Counted from the first letter of the stretch, positions 51,404 to 58,999 are shown. The stretch is 64,000 bases of DNA from Haliscomenobacter sp033763495 (GCF_033763495.1 NZ_JANRKL010000095.1:1-64000); one strand, 5' to 3'. Program-made: numbers and translations. The notes: generated by a model not told the origin, from the letters alone.

Positions 51404-53938
51404 ATGAGATTGGAGTTGAATATGATTGTGTGGAGAAAGTATGTCCACGTTTTTGGTACCCTGTTGATGTTTTTGTTTGTACTCAGCAATTTGGCTGGGC
51501 AAAATAAAACCTATGTTGGCAAAATCCAGGATGCTAAAAGCCTGGAAGCCTTGGCATTTGTCAGCGTCGGCATTAAAGGCAATAGCCAGGGCACCACCAC
51601 TGACCTCGATGGGAATTTCTCCATCACCGCATCCAGCACAGCCATTCTGGTCATCAGTTATGTGGGTTATAGCACCAAAGAAGTTCCATTAAAAGATGCG
51701 GGTTCTTTTTTGTTGATCTCACTAAGTGAAGATGTGCTCAGTTTGCCCGAAGTTACCATCCGCCCTAAAGAAAATCCTGCCTGGGGCATCATCCGCAAAG
51801 TATTGGCGAATCGTCCGCAAAACAATCCCGAAGAATACAAAACCTACCAGTACACCTCCTACAACAAATCTTCCTTTACTGTTGCGGATTTTCGACAGTT
51901 TAAAGAATCGCTCAAAAAAGACAAAAAAGACAAAAGTGAAAAACCTAAACAACGTTCGCCGGAAGCCATTCGTCGGGACTCCATCATCAGCGATGCACTC
52001 CTGAATAAAATGTACCTCTGGGTGAAGGAGTCGGTCGTAGAAGTATTCCACAAAGAACCAACCCAGGATAAAGAGCGCATCATCGCCAGCAAATCCTCCT
52101 TGCCTGGTGACTTTTCCATGGGTTTTGCAGCCAGTGATTTCCAACCTTTTGGTTTTTACAAAGAAGTAATGTCCTTGACGCTGGCCAGTTTGAACTTCGT
52201 CAACCCCATCAGCGATGGCACCTTCAATCGCTACGATTTTCAGATTCAGGATACCATCTATCAGGGGCAAGACAGCACTTTTGTCATTTTTTACCAACCT
52301 TATAAAGGAAAAAATTTTGATGGTTTGCGTGGAGTTTTGCACATCAACTCCAATGGTTATGCCATGGAAAATGTGATTGCCAGCCCTGCGGATACCAGTC
52401 TCAATATCCAGTTTAGAGTACAGCAACAGTACAAATTCAATGGTAAATTTTGGTTTCCTGAAATCTTGCAAACCGAGCTTAACATGCCCGTGGGTAATGA
52501 GGGCAGTACCTTTGAATTACAAATCCGCAACCGCACCCAGGTCAAAAACCCAAGGGTGAATGAAGATATTCCGGCAAGCGTGTTCAATTATGCCACCCGG
52601 GAGCAGGAAGTTGACGCCAAACGCCTGAGTGAAGAAGAATGGAATGCGCTTCGTCTGGATACCCTCAGCGAACGAGAGCAAAATTCCTATTCCATGTGGG
52701 ATTCTATCCCGGAATTGAAGGGACCACGCAATTTGTTCAGAACCTTGGGCAATACCGCCAAGGCCTATTACACCGGAATGCTGCCGATTGGCCAATTTGA
52801 AATCCCGCTGCGGGATGTGATCGGGCTAAATGGCTATGAGGGATACCGGCTCGGTTTGGCACTGCGCAGCAATTTTAAAGGTTGGTCCTGGTTGCAATTG
52901 CGGGGCTACGTGGCCTATGGACTCAAAGACGAAGCCTGGAAATATGGGCTACGCACAGAGCTGCTGTTGAGCCAAAACAAGGATTTGCGCATGCGTTTGT
53001 CCTACCGCCGAGATGTCAATGAGCCGGGCTCATTCAACATTCTTTCGGACCAAACCCCACTTCTCGGCCGCATTGTGCCCCGCAACTGGATCCGCAACCG
53101 CATGGACAGCATCGAATCCTTCCGCGCCGAGCTATTCTACCGCCCCAGCGCCCACTTGCAGCTCAACCCTTACTGGCGACGCGAAAGTCGGCAAACCACT
53201 TATCCTTATTCTTTTGTACAGGATGAAAGTGTATCCAAAGGCACTTTTCAAATGCAGGAAGTAGGCTTTAACCTGCGTTTTGCCCCCAAGGAATGGTTGC
53301 ACAAAGACGGCATCACCGAAACGATTTATTATTTTACTTATCCCGTTTTCGACTTTCAGGTGGCACAAGGCAGAATTACAGGAGTGTCCGACCCGATCAA
53401 TTATACGCGTTTAATCCTGAGTATGGAAGGCCAAAATACCTCCAAGGCTTTAGGCCGCACGGTGTACCGCATCATGGGTGGTATGATGCTCGGCAATGTC
53501 CCCTACCCTTACCTGTTCAACGCACCAGGGGTACGGCGGGATGCTGGCTCCCCCATTTTTAGCTACCACGTTTTTCAAACGATGGGCCTATACGAGTTTG
53601 CTGGTGATCGTTTTGCGTACCTCTTCTTTGAACACAACTTTGGTAAACTTCTGCTCAAAATCAAGTCCAAATACAGCCAACCGGAAATTGCCCTTGCCCA
53701 AAACATCGCCTGGGGGAATTTGATGAATCCTGAAGCGCATCAGGAACTTGACTTCAAAACCCTGGACAAAGGTTTTTATGAAACGGGCGTTTATTTGCGG
53801 AATTTGTTGTTGATCCCTATTCTAAAAGCGGCCAAGTTCAGTGCAGGAGTGGGCGCTTTTTACCGTTGGGGGCCGTATAGTTTGGAAAATGAGCGGCGCA
53901 ATTTTGCTTATCAGGTGAATTTTTACTTCACCTTATAA
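51404..53938 (+). CDS. DUF5686 outer-membrane protein with carboxypeptidase-regulatory domain
   Basis: This 844-residue exported protein begins with a leader (HVFGTLLMFLFVLSNLAGQ) and a CarboxypepD_reg-like beta-sandwich (GKIQDAKSLEALAFVSVGIK, GTTTDLDGNFSI). A charged segment (KESLKKDKKDKSEKPK) and the long DUF5686 region follow, which ends in repeated amphipathic beta strands typical of a barrel (SWLQLRGYVAYG, LRMRLSYRRDV, FAYQVNFYFTL). The final Leu/aromatic residue fits outer-membrane insertion. Function is not known; relatives are common in Bacteroidota surface systems. The start may be 51404 or the next Met at 51422. Confidence 0.85.
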   Translation: MRLELNMIVWRKYVHVFGTLLMFLFVLSNLAGQNKTYVGKIQDAKSLEALAFVSVGIKGNSQGTTTDLDGNFSITASSTAILVISYVGYSTKEVPLKDAGSFLLISLSEDVLSLPEVTIRPKENPAWGIIRKVLANRPQNNPEEYKTYQYTSYNKSSFTVADFRQFKESLKKDKKDKSEKPKQRSPEAIRRDSIISDALLNKMYLWVKESVVEVFHKEPTQDKERIIASKSSLPGDFSMGFAASDFQPFGFYKEVMSLTLASLNFVNPISDGTFNRYDFQIQDTIYQGQDSTFVIFYQPYKGKNFDGLRGVLHINSNGYAMENVIASPADTSLNIQFRVQQQYKFNGKFWFPEILQTELNMPVGNEGSTFELQIRNRTQVKNPRVNEDIPASVFNYATREQEVDAKRLSEEEWNALRLDTLSEREQNSYSMWDSIPELKGPRNLFRTLGNTAKAYYTGMLPIGQFEIPLRDVIGLNGYEGYRLGLALRSNFKGWSWLQLRGYVAYGLKDEAWKYGLRTELLLSQNKDLRMRLSYRRDVNEPGSFNILSDQTPLLGRIVPRNWIRNRMDSIESFRAELFYRPSAHLQLNPYWRRESRQTTYPYSFVQDESVSKGTFQMQEVGFNLRFAPKEWLHKDGITETIYYFTYPVFDFQVAQGRITGVSDPINYTRLILSMEGQNTSKALGRTVYRIMGGMMLGNVPYPYLFNAPGVRRDAGSPIFSYHVFQTMGLYEFAGDRFAYLFFEHNFGKLLLKIKSKYSQPEIALAQNIAWGNLMNPEAHQELDFKTLDKGFYETGVYLRNLLLIPILKAAKFSAGVGAFYRWGPYSLENERRNFAYQVNFYFTL

Positions 53939-53990
53939 ACAAGTATCTGTATTTTGGGCAAAATATTCATTTACCCATTAACCCATCACC

Positions 53991-54245
53991 ATGGCCAAAC
54001 CCATCGAAGAACAAACTACTGCGGAATTGGAAAAAATGGCAAAAACCTACAAAACCATTTCAGGAATCTACATTGGTTTTTTCATTGTTTACATTGTGGC
54101 AATGCTTTATTCCGTATCCATTGGCAAAGTGAATACAGTTCTGATTGTGGTCATGGTGGCACTGATCACTACCTCCTTGCCCGTAAATATGATGCGGACC
54201 AAAATCAGCAATGAATTGAAGCGAAGAGAACAAGCCCCACAATAA
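53991..54245 (+). CDS. Small two-helix membrane protein, unknown
   Basis: This 84-residue protein has a soluble N-terminus (AKPIEEQTTAELEKMAKTYK), two membrane helices (GIYIGFFIVYIVAMLYS, TVLIVVMVALITTSLPVNMM) and a basic end. It is convergent with the WYL regulator, whose stop is five bases away, and follows the DUF5686 gene by 52 bases. The family is not recognised, though similar short proteins occur in Bacteroidota. Confidence 0.7.
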   Translation: MAKPIEEQTTAELEKMAKTYKTISGIYIGFFIVYIVAMLYSVSIGKVNTVLIVVMVALITTSLPVNMMRTKISNELKRREQAPQ

Positions 54246-54250
54246 TTCAT

Positions 54251-55267
54251 TCACTTTTCCTGATACAAAGCCCGAGCCAATTCCAAACGCTTGCTGATTC
54301 TTTTGCGCAGCAAGCGAGGTTCCAATACTTCGAGGTCTTGCGCAAAGCCCAAAAACTCCCGCTCCAACTCCAGGTTGTGAACCACTTCAATAGCAAAAAC
54401 CGCACTACCGTCTTTGAGCTGCTCCAACAATTGTTGTGAGTGGTGGAAAGGTTTAGTCAACACATAGGGAGCTTGATCCTTACTGACCCTAAACTTGACC
54501 AACATCCGCTCCTGCCCACTCGTTTTGGACACCCCAATCGTGTCCTTTAGCCATTCTGCATCCAAATTTTGGTCCCAGCGAAAAGGGCTTTGATCATCAG
54601 TTTCAAAAGATTGAATCCGATCCAGGGCAAGAATCTGCGGTTTTTCTTGCTCATCCCGCAGGCCGATAACAAACCAACGGTTGCGGAATTCCTTCAAAAA
54701 GTGGGGATGAAGGGTGAAAACTTGCTCTCTTTTTGATCTAAAAGACTGATAAGTTAGGGTCAATGCCCGTTTTTCTATTATCGCAGCATACAAACCCTCC
54801 AAATGTTCCAATCCCTGGAGCAGTTCATTTTTTTCAAAATCGATCAAGGCTCGCTCCTGGGTTTTCCCCATTTGAATCTTGTGTTGCAGGCGATTGACCA
54901 TGTCGTCTACCTCTCGGAAATGGGTGAAGCCTTTGAATTGCCGTAAAATGGTCACCACCTCGTTGAGCGTGCTCAGGTCTTGTTGGGTCAAAGGAATGTT
55001 GGCAATGCTATAGCTTGGGTCTTCGTAGGTATAGTATTTTTTGTCGACTACAATGATGGGGGCATTGTAACCCAGTTTTTCAGAACGCATCATTTGCAGG
55101 TCCAATTGAATGGAGCGCCGGCTGACGCCCTTGCGGATACCTTCGTATTCATACAAAGCTTCCGAGCAAGCTTCCTCAAGGTCTTCAAGAGTCCATTTTC
55201 GGTTGCGTCTGCGCAAACAAGCATCGATGGTTTTGTAACGAATCAAAGCATTGCGGTTTACAGGCAT
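54251..55267 (-). CDS. WYL-domain transcription regulator divergent from rsr
   Basis: This 338-residue protein has an N-terminal winged helix-turn-helix (LIRYKTIDACLRRRNRKWTL, GVSRRSIQLDLQMMRSEKLG) and a WYL domain from about residue 160 (AIIEKRALTLTYQSFRSKRE, HPHFLKEFRNRWFVIGLRD, ILALDRIQSFE), then a C-terminal WCX-like region. WYL domains bind nucleic acid or nucleotide ligands and switch the HTH. It is divergent from the Ro protein across 198 bases that hold a palindrome over its own -33 box, so it probably controls both itself and rsr. In Proteobacteria this place is taken by RtcR; here it is WYL. Confidence 0.88.
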   Translation of the reverse strand: MPVNRNALIRYKTIDACLRRRNRKWTLEDLEEACSEALYEYEGIRKGVSRRSIQLDLQMMRSEKLGYNAPIIVVDKKYYTYEDPSYSIANIPLTQQDLSTLNEVVTILRQFKGFTHFREVDDMVNRLQHKIQMGKTQERALIDFEKNELLQGLEHLEGLYAAIIEKRALTLTYQSFRSKREQVFTLHPHFLKEFRNRWFVIGLRDEQEKPQILALDRIQSFETDDQSPFRWDQNLDAEWLKDTIGVSKTSGQERMLVKFRVSKDQAPYVLTKPFHHSQQLLEQLKDGSAVFAIEVVHNLELEREFLGFAQDLEVLEPRLLRKRISKRLELARALYQEK

Positions 55268-55331
55268 AATTATTTTTTATTCTAAACAATTAAAAATCAA
55301 ATTAATAAAAAAATTTTCAAAAATATTTTTA

Positions 55332-55363
55332 CAAAAATACAGCCTATTTTTTTACTGCGCAAA
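55332..55363 (-). promoter_or_regulatory. Promoter of the WYL regulator gene (TTTG-N20-TATTTTTG)
   Basis: On the minus strand TTTG (55363-55360), 20 bases and TATTTTTG (55339-55332). The -33 box lies inside the palindrome 55353-55377, so a protein bound there would block it. Confidence 0.65.
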
Positions 55364-55377
55364 AAGATTGCGCAGTA
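55353..55377. promoter_or_regulatory. Perfect 10-5-10 palindrome, candidate WYL-regulator operator
   Basis: TACTGCGCAA (55353-55362) and TTGCGCAGTA (55368-55377) are exact reverse complements with a five-base spacer. It lies in the divergent gap between the WYL gene and rsr, on the -33 box of the former and just above a near-consensus -7 box of the latter (CAACTTTG, 55384-55391). Confidence 0.7.
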
Positions 55378-55465
55378 GCCTTCCAACTTTGTGTCATTAA
55401 AAGCGAACAACGCTAAATGCTTGTTCAAGTAGTGAACCGATTCTTTTAATCCAAAGCCTTTTATC

Positions 55466-56995
55466 ATGTTATTCAATCGCAAAACCAAAAATCAAAACCT
55501 GACCACCAACCACGAAGGGGCAAAGGCTTGGAAAATGAGTCCCGAGTTGGAATTGTACAGTGCCGTGGTGACTGCCGCTTTAAATGACCAGTTTTACGAA
55601 AAAACTGGAAAACGAATCGAGCGCCTCCGCGAATTGATTGCACAGGTCGACCCAGAGTTTGTGGCCAAATTGGCCGTGTATGCTCGCGAAAACATGTATT
55701 TGCGGAACGTTTCGCTCGTTTTGGTGGTTGAATTGGCCAAGCAATACGAGGGCTATGGTTTGAATTTGATAAGCAAAACGGTAGGTCGGGTTATACAGCG
55801 TGCCGATGAAATCACCGAATTGTTAGCCTATTATCAAATGGCCAATGAGCGCAGCGGTACCAAAAAACTGAACCGCTTGTCCAAGCAGGTGCAAAAAGGT
55901 TTGGCTAACGCATTCAACAAGTTTGATGCGTATCAATTTGGAAAATACAACCGCAACGGTGCTGAAGTCAAATTGCGCGATGCCTTGTTTTTGACCCACC
56001 CAAAAGCCAAAGACGAAGCGCAGCAATTGATCTTCAACCAAATCGCTAAAAACGAGTTGGCCGTACCTTATACCTGGGAAACCGAATTGTCAGCATTGGG
56101 TCAAACCCAATTCGCAAACGAAAAGCAAAAACAGGCTGCCTTCCGCCAAAAATGGGAAGAGCTGATCCAAAGTGGAAAAGTAGGTTATATGGCTTTATTG
56201 CGCAACTTGCGCAACATCATCGAAGCAGAGGTATCGGCGGAACATTTTGAACGGGTATGTTCAACTTTGTCCGACACCAATCAGGTGAGCAAAGCCAAAC
56301 AATTGCCTTTCCGCTTCCTGGCTGCTTATCGCGAATTGTTGCAGGTAAAAAGCAAATACACCTCTTCAGCCTTGGCAGCTTTGGAAATGGCAGTAAAAGC
56401 CACCGTGGCGAACTTGCGGGGATTTGGAGCCGATGCCAGCGTGCTGATTGCTTGCGATGTATCCGGATCGATGCAGCAACCCATCTCAGCAAAAAGTAAA
56501 ATCTTGTACTACGACATTGGTTTGATATTGGGGATGTTGTTGCAATCCAAGTGCCGTTATGTCCAAACGGGTATGTTCGGCGACTCCTGGAAAATCATCA
56601 ACATGTCGACCAAAAACATCCTGGCCAATGTGCAGGAATTTTACCGACGTGAAGGTGAAGTGGGCTATTCCACCAATGGTTTTTTGGTGATTCGTGACTT
56701 GATCAAACGCCGTGAGGTGGTGGATAAAGTGATGATTTTCACTGATGTGCAAATGTGGTCAACCAGCCAGGATTGCCATATTGCCAAGGAATGGAGGCAA
56801 TACCGTGAAACGGTAGCACCAGAGGCTAAATTGTACTTGTTTGATCTGGCCGGATTGGGAACAACGCCTATTGATATGCGACAAGATCAAGGGGTGTACC
56901 TGATCGCAGGTTGGTCCGATAAAATTTTCGATGTTTTGGCGGCTTTAGAGCGTGGTAAACAGGCCATCGAAGTCATCAATAACATTGAATTGTAA
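55466..56995 (+). CDS. rsr: Ro60/Rsr orthologue (TROVE plus vWA)
   Basis: This 509-residue protein matches Ro, the ring-shaped RNA-binding protein that holds Y RNAs and misfolded or damaged RNA. The TROVE HEAT-like ring spans about 1-320 (SPELELYSAVVTAALNDQFY, VAKLAVYARENMYLRNVSLV, GYMALLRNLRNI). The vWA domain spans about 325-509 with an intact MIDAS, CDVSGSMQQP (Asp331, Ser333, Ser335), and the later MIFTDVQMWST. It is cytoplasmic. It is followed by three Y-RNA-like genes, as in known bacterial Ro loci. No RtcB/RtcA or PNPase gene is adjacent. Confidence 0.93.
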   Translation: MLFNRKTKNQNLTTNHEGAKAWKMSPELELYSAVVTAALNDQFYEKTGKRIERLRELIAQVDPEFVAKLAVYARENMYLRNVSLVLVVELAKQYEGYGLNLISKTVGRVIQRADEITELLAYYQMANERSGTKKLNRLSKQVQKGLANAFNKFDAYQFGKYNRNGAEVKLRDALFLTHPKAKDEAQQLIFNQIAKNELAVPYTWETELSALGQTQFANEKQKQAAFRQKWEELIQSGKVGYMALLRNLRNIIEAEVSAEHFERVCSTLSDTNQVSKAKQLPFRFLAAYRELLQVKSKYTSSALAALEMAVKATVANLRGFGADASVLIACDVSGSMQQPISAKSKILYYDIGLILGMLLQSKCRYVQTGMFGDSWKIINMSTKNILANVQEFYRREGEVGYSTNGFLVIRDLIKRREVVDKVMIFTDVQMWSTSQDCHIAKEWRQYRETVAPEAKLYLFDLAGLGTTPIDMRQDQGVYLIAGWSDKIFDVLAALERGKQAIEVINNIEL

Positions 56996-57004
56996 ACTGT
57001 GATC

Positions 57005-57042
57005 CTACCAGGGGCAGGCAAAATGAAGTTTGCCTCTGGTAG
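57005..57042 (+). terminator. 12-bp hairpin after rsr
   Basis: 57005-57016 (CTACCAGGGGCA) pairs with 57031-57042 (TGCCTCTGGTAG) with one G-T. It starts ten bases after the rsr stop. There is no U-run, so it may be a processing or stability structure rather than a complete terminator. Confidence 0.55.
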
Positions 57043-57072
57043 CAAATAATTAACCCCCAGAAAAAATGAACT

Positions 57073-57190
57073 GTGCCGTAGAATAGAGATACTTCGTATC
57101 AAGGTCAAAACGCAGGTTCGAATCCTGTCCCATCTAGGTGGGTAGTCTAGTGGTTAGGACGTGGCGGTAAGGCTCTTTTCGTTTTTTGCC
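57073..57190 (+). ncRNA. Y RNA 1 with tRNA-mimic module
   Basis: The 5' box TGCCGTAGAATAGAG and 3' box CTCTTTTCG form a terminal helix (57081-57088 with 57173-57180, one T-T mismatch) of the kind Ro binds. Next to it is a small hairpin with a TTC loop (57088-57100). The module has a T arm (stem GCAGG/CCTGT, loop TTCGAAT, 57112-57128), a shortened acceptor stem closed on itself (57129-57133 with 57138-57142), a TA linker, and a D arm (57145-57160, loop containing GG). The D arm resembles bacterial tRNA-Glu. The 3' end is a U-run. Confidence 0.85.
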
Positions 57191-57220
57191 AGTTTATTTT
57201 TAACAAAGAAAAATAAAAGC

Positions 57221-57290
57221 ATGTCGTAGTTCAGCGTTACTTCGCACTTAACAAAGACCAACGCTGACCGTTTGTTACTGCTTTACGGGC
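57221..57290 (+). ncRNA. Y RNA 2, short form without tRNA module
   Basis: It shares the 5' box (TGTCGTAGTTCAGCGTTACT) with Y RNAs 1 and 3, including GTTACTTCG, and the 3' box CTGCTTTACG. TCAGCGTT (57231-57238) pairs perfectly with AACGCTGA (57260-57267). Outside that CGTA/TACG pairs around a bulge, as expected of a Ro-binding helix. There are no T or D arms. The 3' end meets the hairpin element at 57287. Confidence 0.75.
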
Positions 57291-57399
57291 AACAAAAAAC
57301 AAGCGCTCATTTTGCCAGAGGATTAGATAAGTAAATGTTTCATTTCAAGTGTCTTATCTAATCCTCTGGCTCAGAAAAAATGAGTGCTGTTTTTTGCCC
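57287..57399 (+). repeat. Covarying hairpin element, copy B
   Basis: GGGC (57287) to GCCC (57399). The inner stem 57314-57331 with 57353-57370 is 18 perfect pairs. The outer arms pair almost fully (CAAAAAAC-AGC-CTCATTTT with AAAAAATGAGTGCTG..). It aligns end to end with copy A at 2571-2684, and the sequence differences are paired in the stem. It lies between Y RNA 2 and Y RNA 3. The promoter-like boxes present in copy A are degenerate here (TCTG and GTTTTTTG). Confidence 0.85.
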
Positions 57400-57417
57400 C
57401 ACAACTAAGATTTGAAA

Positions 57418-57553
57418 GTGCCGTAGAATAGAGTTACTTCGTTTCGGGACGATGGGGTTGCGGGTTCGAGTCCCGTCACGCTGACCAATATCCATTCATA
57501 TCAGCGTGTAGCTCAAAAGGTAGAGCACATATGTACTCTTTTCGCTTTTTGCC
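57418..57553 (+). ncRNA. Y RNA 3 with tRNA-mimic module
   Basis: The 5' box TGCCGTAGAATAGAG is the same as in Y RNA 1 and the 3' box is ACTCTTTTCG. The terminal helix 57426-57437 with 57533-57543 has one mismatch and one bulge. The module has a T arm (57460-57476, loop TTCGAGT), an acceptor stem 57477-57484 with 57501-57508 (8 pairs), TA, and a D arm (GCTC/GAGC, 57511-57526). ACCA directly follows the acceptor 3' strand at 57484-57487, like a discriminator base and CCA. It reads as a tRNA opened in the anticodon loop and closed at the acceptor. Confidence 0.85.
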
Positions 57554-57602
57554 TTTCAAATAATTATTAGAGTTGTATTTTACCCCAAATAATCCTAAAA
57601 CC

Positions 57603-58166
57603 ATGCAACAATCCAACTCCTGGAACCGCGACCTTTACGCCAAAGCCTGGCACTTCGTCACCCTCCAGCACAGCGGTCAAACCTATGGTGGCCGCCTTCC
57701 CGAACAACAAATTGAGTACATCAACCACCTCAGCAGTGTGGCGATGGAAGCCATGTGGGTTTTGGCCCATTCAACAGCAAATTATGATGCAGACCTTTTG
57801 GTACAATGCGCCTTATTGCACGATACCCTGGAGGATACCTCCACCAATTTTGAAGACTTGAGTGCTACTTTTGGCCCAGCCGTGGCTGCTGGCGTGTTGG
57901 CCCTGACCAAGAATAAAAATTTAGCCAAACAAGACCAGATGCTCGACAGCCTCCAACGCATCCAGGCCCAGCCTAAAGAAATCTGGATGGTCAAAATGGC
58001 CGACCGCATCACCAACCTCTACCATCCACCTTATTATTGGGACAAGACCAAAATCGCCGCCTATCGCAGCGAAGCTCAAATCATTTATGATCATTTGGCT
58101 CCAGCAGATGCACTTATGGCTCAACGTTTGGCCCATAAAATTGAAGTTTACCAGGCTTTTTTATAA
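57603..58166 (+). CDS. MESH1/SpoT-like HD-domain hydrolase
   Basis: This 187-residue protein matches the short HD hydrolases of the SpoT/MESH1 group, which remove pyrophosphate from (p)ppGpp or, for MESH1, phosphate from NADPH. The metal site can be read in QHSGQTYGG (His23), YINHLSSVA (His42), LLHDTLEDT (His73-Asp74) and WMVKMADRITNLY (Asp near 128). No synthetase domain is present. The ATG at 57603 is used; an in-frame TTG 30 bases earlier is unlikely. It begins 50 bases after Y RNA 3 in the same direction and may belong to the Ro locus. Confidence 0.88.
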   Translation: MQQSNSWNRDLYAKAWHFVTLQHSGQTYGGRLPEQQIEYINHLSSVAMEAMWVLAHSTANYDADLLVQCALLHDTLEDTSTNFEDLSATFGPAVAAGVLALTKNKNLAKQDQMLDSLQRIQAQPKEIWMVKMADRITNLYHPPYYWDKTKIAAYRSEAQIIYDHLAPADALMAQRLAHKIEVYQAFL

Positions 58167-58278
58167 ATTTTTTATTTTTTTTTTCATTTCTGAGGAACGC
58201 TTTTTCAGCCCCAATACACTTAGGTATGAATGCAGATTTATCCCACTGCATGATCCATTAACCTAAAAACCTGTTGAA

Positions 58279-58779
58279 ATGAAAAAGCTTTTTTTCCTGT
58301 TTGTCTTAGTTGCTAGTGCCAGTTTTTTAAATGCACAAACCCAATTTTTCAGTCCGTTGAGTGCAGTTCCAGTTGGTCCCAATGGACCTGCTTCCAACAA
58401 GGTAAAAGTGAGCGCTTATTGCTGCCCCAGCACAGCCATCGAAATTTCAACGAATGTGCCAGTTTCTGAAAATGATTTCCAATGGATCAACATCCCATTG
58501 GATGGCCTGAATGCAGGAATGATTGCCAGATTGGTCGTTTGTTATCAGGTTCAAGGCGCAGGAGGTTCTTACATTTCTCAAGTGCGTCTTACCGAAATGA
58601 TGGCTCCCAATGCAGCAAGCGTCAAGGTTGACGATGGAACCGACCTAAACTCGACCGTGCCAACTTGTTTTGCTACCAAAGCGGCTTATAATGTCAGTGG
58701 CACCACCACCTTAGCTTTAAAAGTAGTTATGCGCCCTGGTGACAAAATCATCATCGGAGGAATCAGCATAGTTCGATAG
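58279..58779 (+). CDS. Secreted hypothetical protein
   Basis: This 166-residue protein has a signal peptide (KKLFFLFVLVASASFLNAQ), then a Cys pair (SAYCCPSTAIEISTNVP) and a beta-rich body (LDGLNAGMIARLVVCYQVQG, TTLALKVVMRPGDKIIIGGI). There are two more Cys (VVCYQV, PTCFATK). I do not recognise it. The gene stands alone between the HD hydrolase and the fucosidase, with its own terminator at 58839-58880. Confidence 0.7.
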   Translation: MKKLFFLFVLVASASFLNAQTQFFSPLSAVPVGPNGPASNKVKVSAYCCPSTAIEISTNVPVSENDFQWINIPLDGLNAGMIARLVVCYQVQGAGGSYISQVRLTEMMAPNAASVKVDDGTDLNSTVPTCFATKAAYNVSGTTTLALKVVMRPGDKIIIGGISIVR

Positions 58780-58838
58780 TCCCAAACTTCTTATTCCCTA
58801 TCCTGTTTGTAAAATTTCCTATCCCATTTGTATATCCG

Positions 58839-58881
58839 TGCACTGCGAAAGCATTTTGCTTACCCGCAGTGCATTTTTTTT
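58839..58881 (+). terminator. Intrinsic terminator after the secreted hypothetical gene
   Basis: TGCACTGCG (58839-58847) pairs with CGCAGTGCA (58865-58873), with an inner AAGCA/TGCTT, and eight T follow. Confidence 0.85.
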
Positions 58882-58999
58882 GTGCCCAGTATTGGGGCAA
58901 AATGAACAAATTATTTTTTATCTCCCCCATTTGAAAAGGAGCTGTTTTTTGTGCTAATTTCCGCAATGATTTCATTTGCTTAAAATTGACTTATTCCTG

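Noticed and set aside
57287..57399. Hairpin family as integron attC sites
   Set aside because: There are no GTTRRRY/RYYYAAC core sites at the ends, no integrase, and no cassette-like gene array.
57112..57526. Ordinary tRNA genes in the 57.1-57.5 kb region
   Set aside because: T arms precede D arms, there is no anticodon loop, and the outer boxes pair with each other, which fits Y RNAs and not tRNAs.
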